From assembly GCA_033809415.1 (NCBI GenBank), contig JAPXLT010000291.1:1-5882 (forward strand): a stretch of DNA of 5,882 bases, written 5' to 3'. This DNA comes from JAQVUB01 sp033809415 (GTDB lineage: Bacteria > Verrucomicrobiota > Lentisphaeria > Oligosphaerales > Oligosphaeraceae). The translations under genes and the position numbers were made by a program. This document shows positions 5,863 through 5,882 of this stretch, piece after piece. How positions within the stretch are numbered: the first letter of the stretch is position 1; each line of letters starts with the position of its first letter. The notes beneath the pieces were generated by a model. That model ran no database searches, was not told where the DNA came from, and saw only the letters and a program-made list of their open reading frames with translations.

Positions 5863-5882
5863 CTGTCTCTTATACACATCTG
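5863..5882. other. Tn5/Nextera mosaic-end adapter sequence (artefact)
   Basis: Positions 5863-5881 are CTGTCTCTTATACACATCT, identical to the 19-bp mosaic end used in transposase-based library preparation. The following G fits the start of one of the two Illumina adapter continuations. It is not genomic. Reverse-strand translation of it from GTG gives MYKRQ, a peptide typical of untrimmed adapters, so any gene model beginning there is false. Confidence 0.97.

Noticed and set aside
5401..5877. A 158-codon - strand open frame beginning MYKRQ
   Set aside because: Its start lies in the Nextera mosaic end, and it overlaps the membrane/TPR gene in another frame with no recognisable domain.

Overview
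The window looks like a metagenomic or draft contig from a Gram-negative bacterium. The sequencing read-through is still visible at the right edge: 5863-5881 is the 19-bp Tn5/Nextera mosaic end, so the biological sequence ends at about 5862. Heptose biosynthesis (gmhB), an ArnT/PMT-like membrane glycosyltransferase and an O-antigen-ligase-like membrane protein fragment all point to an LPS-bearing outer membrane. The spacers are crowded with short, GC-rich or A-rich tandem repeats that differ from gap to gap. My impression is that this style occurs in PVC-group bacteria such as Lentisphaerota or Kiritimatiellota. That placement is a weak inference from memory, not a demonstrated result.

Layout. 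From 5 to 80 lies a heptamer tandem array. A + strand ArnT/PMT-like glycosyltransferase (87-1886) follows after six Ts. The next spacer (1887-2031) holds copy A of a dispersed repeat of about 60 bp. rlmN follows on the + strand (2032-3060), and copy B of the same repeat sits directly after its stop. The right half is on the - strand and converges on rlmN. In transcription order it holds the C-terminal part of an O-antigen-ligase/TPR-type membrane protein (5862 to 5075, 5' truncated), gmk (5041-4412), a stand-alone coaC (4419-3874) and gmhB (3713-3180). gmk and coaC overlap by 8 nt, with a strong Shine-Dalgarno sequence for coaC inside gmk. The 160-nt gap between coaC and gmhB is almost entirely two different tandem arrays.

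Functions. RlmN methylates rRNA and tRNA, Gmk makes GDP from GMP, and CoaC performs the decarboxylation step of coenzyme A synthesis. GmhB makes heptose for LPS core. The two membrane proteins flanking the set probably act on envelope glycans. The genes look like ordinary housekeeping and envelope functions. The unusual content is the repeat architecture: every gap longer than 100 nt contains a repeat, two arrays sit within 10 nt of a start codon that has no Shine-Dalgarno, and two copies of a third family begin within 10 nt after a stop codon. I found no RNA gene, CRISPR array, transposase, phage gene or defence system.
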